Assembly: GCA_963734185.1 (NCBI GenBank)
Contig: CAVTGA010000001.1
Location: 1,550,001 to 1,614,000 of the forward strand
Direction: 5' to 3'
Origin: PALSA-894 sp963734185
Lineage (GTDB): Bacteria; Pseudomonadota; Alphaproteobacteria; Rhizobiales; Xanthobacteraceae
Length of the DNA: 64,000 bases
A model generated the notes under the pieces. It made no database searches and was not told the origin of the DNA. It saw nothing but the letters and a program-made list of their open reading frames with translations. Shown piece after piece: positions 63,819-64,000 of the stretch. Position numbers and translations under genes: made by a program. Positions within the stretch are counted from its first letter, which is position 1. Each line of letters begins with the position of its first letter.

Positions 63819-64000
63819 ATGACCAACACCGAGACTACACTCACATCGCTTCCACCACTTTTCGGAGAGCGGCGGGCGCTTGCCTGCCCGCCGCTGCAGC
63901 GCATCGATTTCCCCGCCCTCGACGGCAGCATGCTGTGCCTGCATCACACCTCGGGTGGGACGCGGGGACCGGTCGTGCTGACGCCGGGCACCGCCATGAC
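63819..64000 (+). CDS. Alpha/beta hydrolase, N-terminal fragment (window edge)
   Basis: The frame opens at ATG 63819 (GAGGATCGCC before it) and is cut by the window end after about 60 residues: MTNTETTLTSLPPLFGERRA, then IDFPALDGSMLCLHH and GPVVLTPGTAM. The last part is the first beta strand and oxyanion-type loop of alpha/beta hydrolases of the kind fused to or next to GMC oxidoreductases. The catalytic Ser/His lie beyond the window. With the divergent GMC pair it probably belongs to one lipid- or sterol-ester-processing locus. Confidence 0.65.
   Translation, partial: MTNTETTLTSLPPLFGERRALACPPLQRIDFPALDGSMLCLHHTSGGTRGPVVLTPGTAM

Overview
The window is high-GC DNA from an alphaproteobacterium, most probably a Hyphomicrobiales (Rhizobiales) relative of Bradyrhizobium, Rhodopseudomonas or Pseudolabrys. 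The evidence is the fabD-fabG-acpP-fabF-mltG-yicC-gmk order, the rpsF-rpsR-DUF2232-rplI-dnaB-alr-radA-cvpA-purF run, the neighbouring guaA/rsmB/guaB and ppx-rlmE blocks, a tripartite-tricarboxylate (Bug) receptor, and many short dispersed palindromes of the GATCATGCTC type. This lineage call is inference; no rRNA gene is present.

Layout. 0-2.2 kb: the end of a dehydrogenase gene, a long gene-poor stretch with one small membrane protein, and a 192-bp inverted-repeat element. 2.2-9.2 kb (minus strand): fatty-acid synthesis plus mltG, yicC and gmk, with palindromic repeats between several genes. 9.2-22.1 kb (plus strand): ribosomal proteins S6, S18 and L9, cyclopropane synthase, DnaB, alanine racemase, RadA, CvpA and PurF. 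This run is interrupted by a frameshifted cytochrome-like gene and an orphan HEPN/Abi-type gene. 22.1-24.9 kb: an SDR gene, then a lower-GC two-gene cassette (a three-Cys-motif/DUF5131 protein plus a TcmP-like partner). 24.9-31.4 kb: a TetA-like exporter, Der with a YfgM-like protein and a lipoprotein, a Bug receptor, a degenerate SDR and an ArsC/Spx-like protein. 31.4-35.0 kb: a decayed zone with a DUF899 gene carrying an amber codon, an intact regulator, a frameshifted beta-propeller gene and a PLD-like gene lacking a normal start. 35.0-43.7 kb: GuaA, two tandem Aat-like genes (the first frameshifted), RsmB, two MAPEG genes around a CurA-like reductase, and GuaB. 44.0-48.6 kb: exported TPR proteins, a YqaE-like peptide and a DHA2 exporter. 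48.6-54.3 kb: a Ppx-RlmE operon that runs into a glycosyltransferase, a methyltransferase and a large membrane protein. 54.5-59.1 kb: an XRE regulator, tRNA-Gln(CTG), and a SNF2 helicase with a SWIM zinc-finger partner. 59.3-64 kb: an EboA-like protein with a divergent YcaO protein, and a GMC oxidoreductase with its partner protein opposite an alpha/beta hydrolase cut by the window end.

The housekeeping genes form normal growth operons for lipid, protein, purine and cell-wall synthesis. The least understood parts are the accessory cassettes: the EboA/YcaO pair, the DUF5131/TcmP pair, the SNF2/SWIM pair beside the tRNA, the HEPN gene and the tandem Aat paralogues. Five genes look broken (cytochrome-like, DUF899, beta-propeller, first Aat copy, PLD-like). 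Three need only a one-base correction and one a single codon, so sequencing error should be excluded before they are called pseudogenes.
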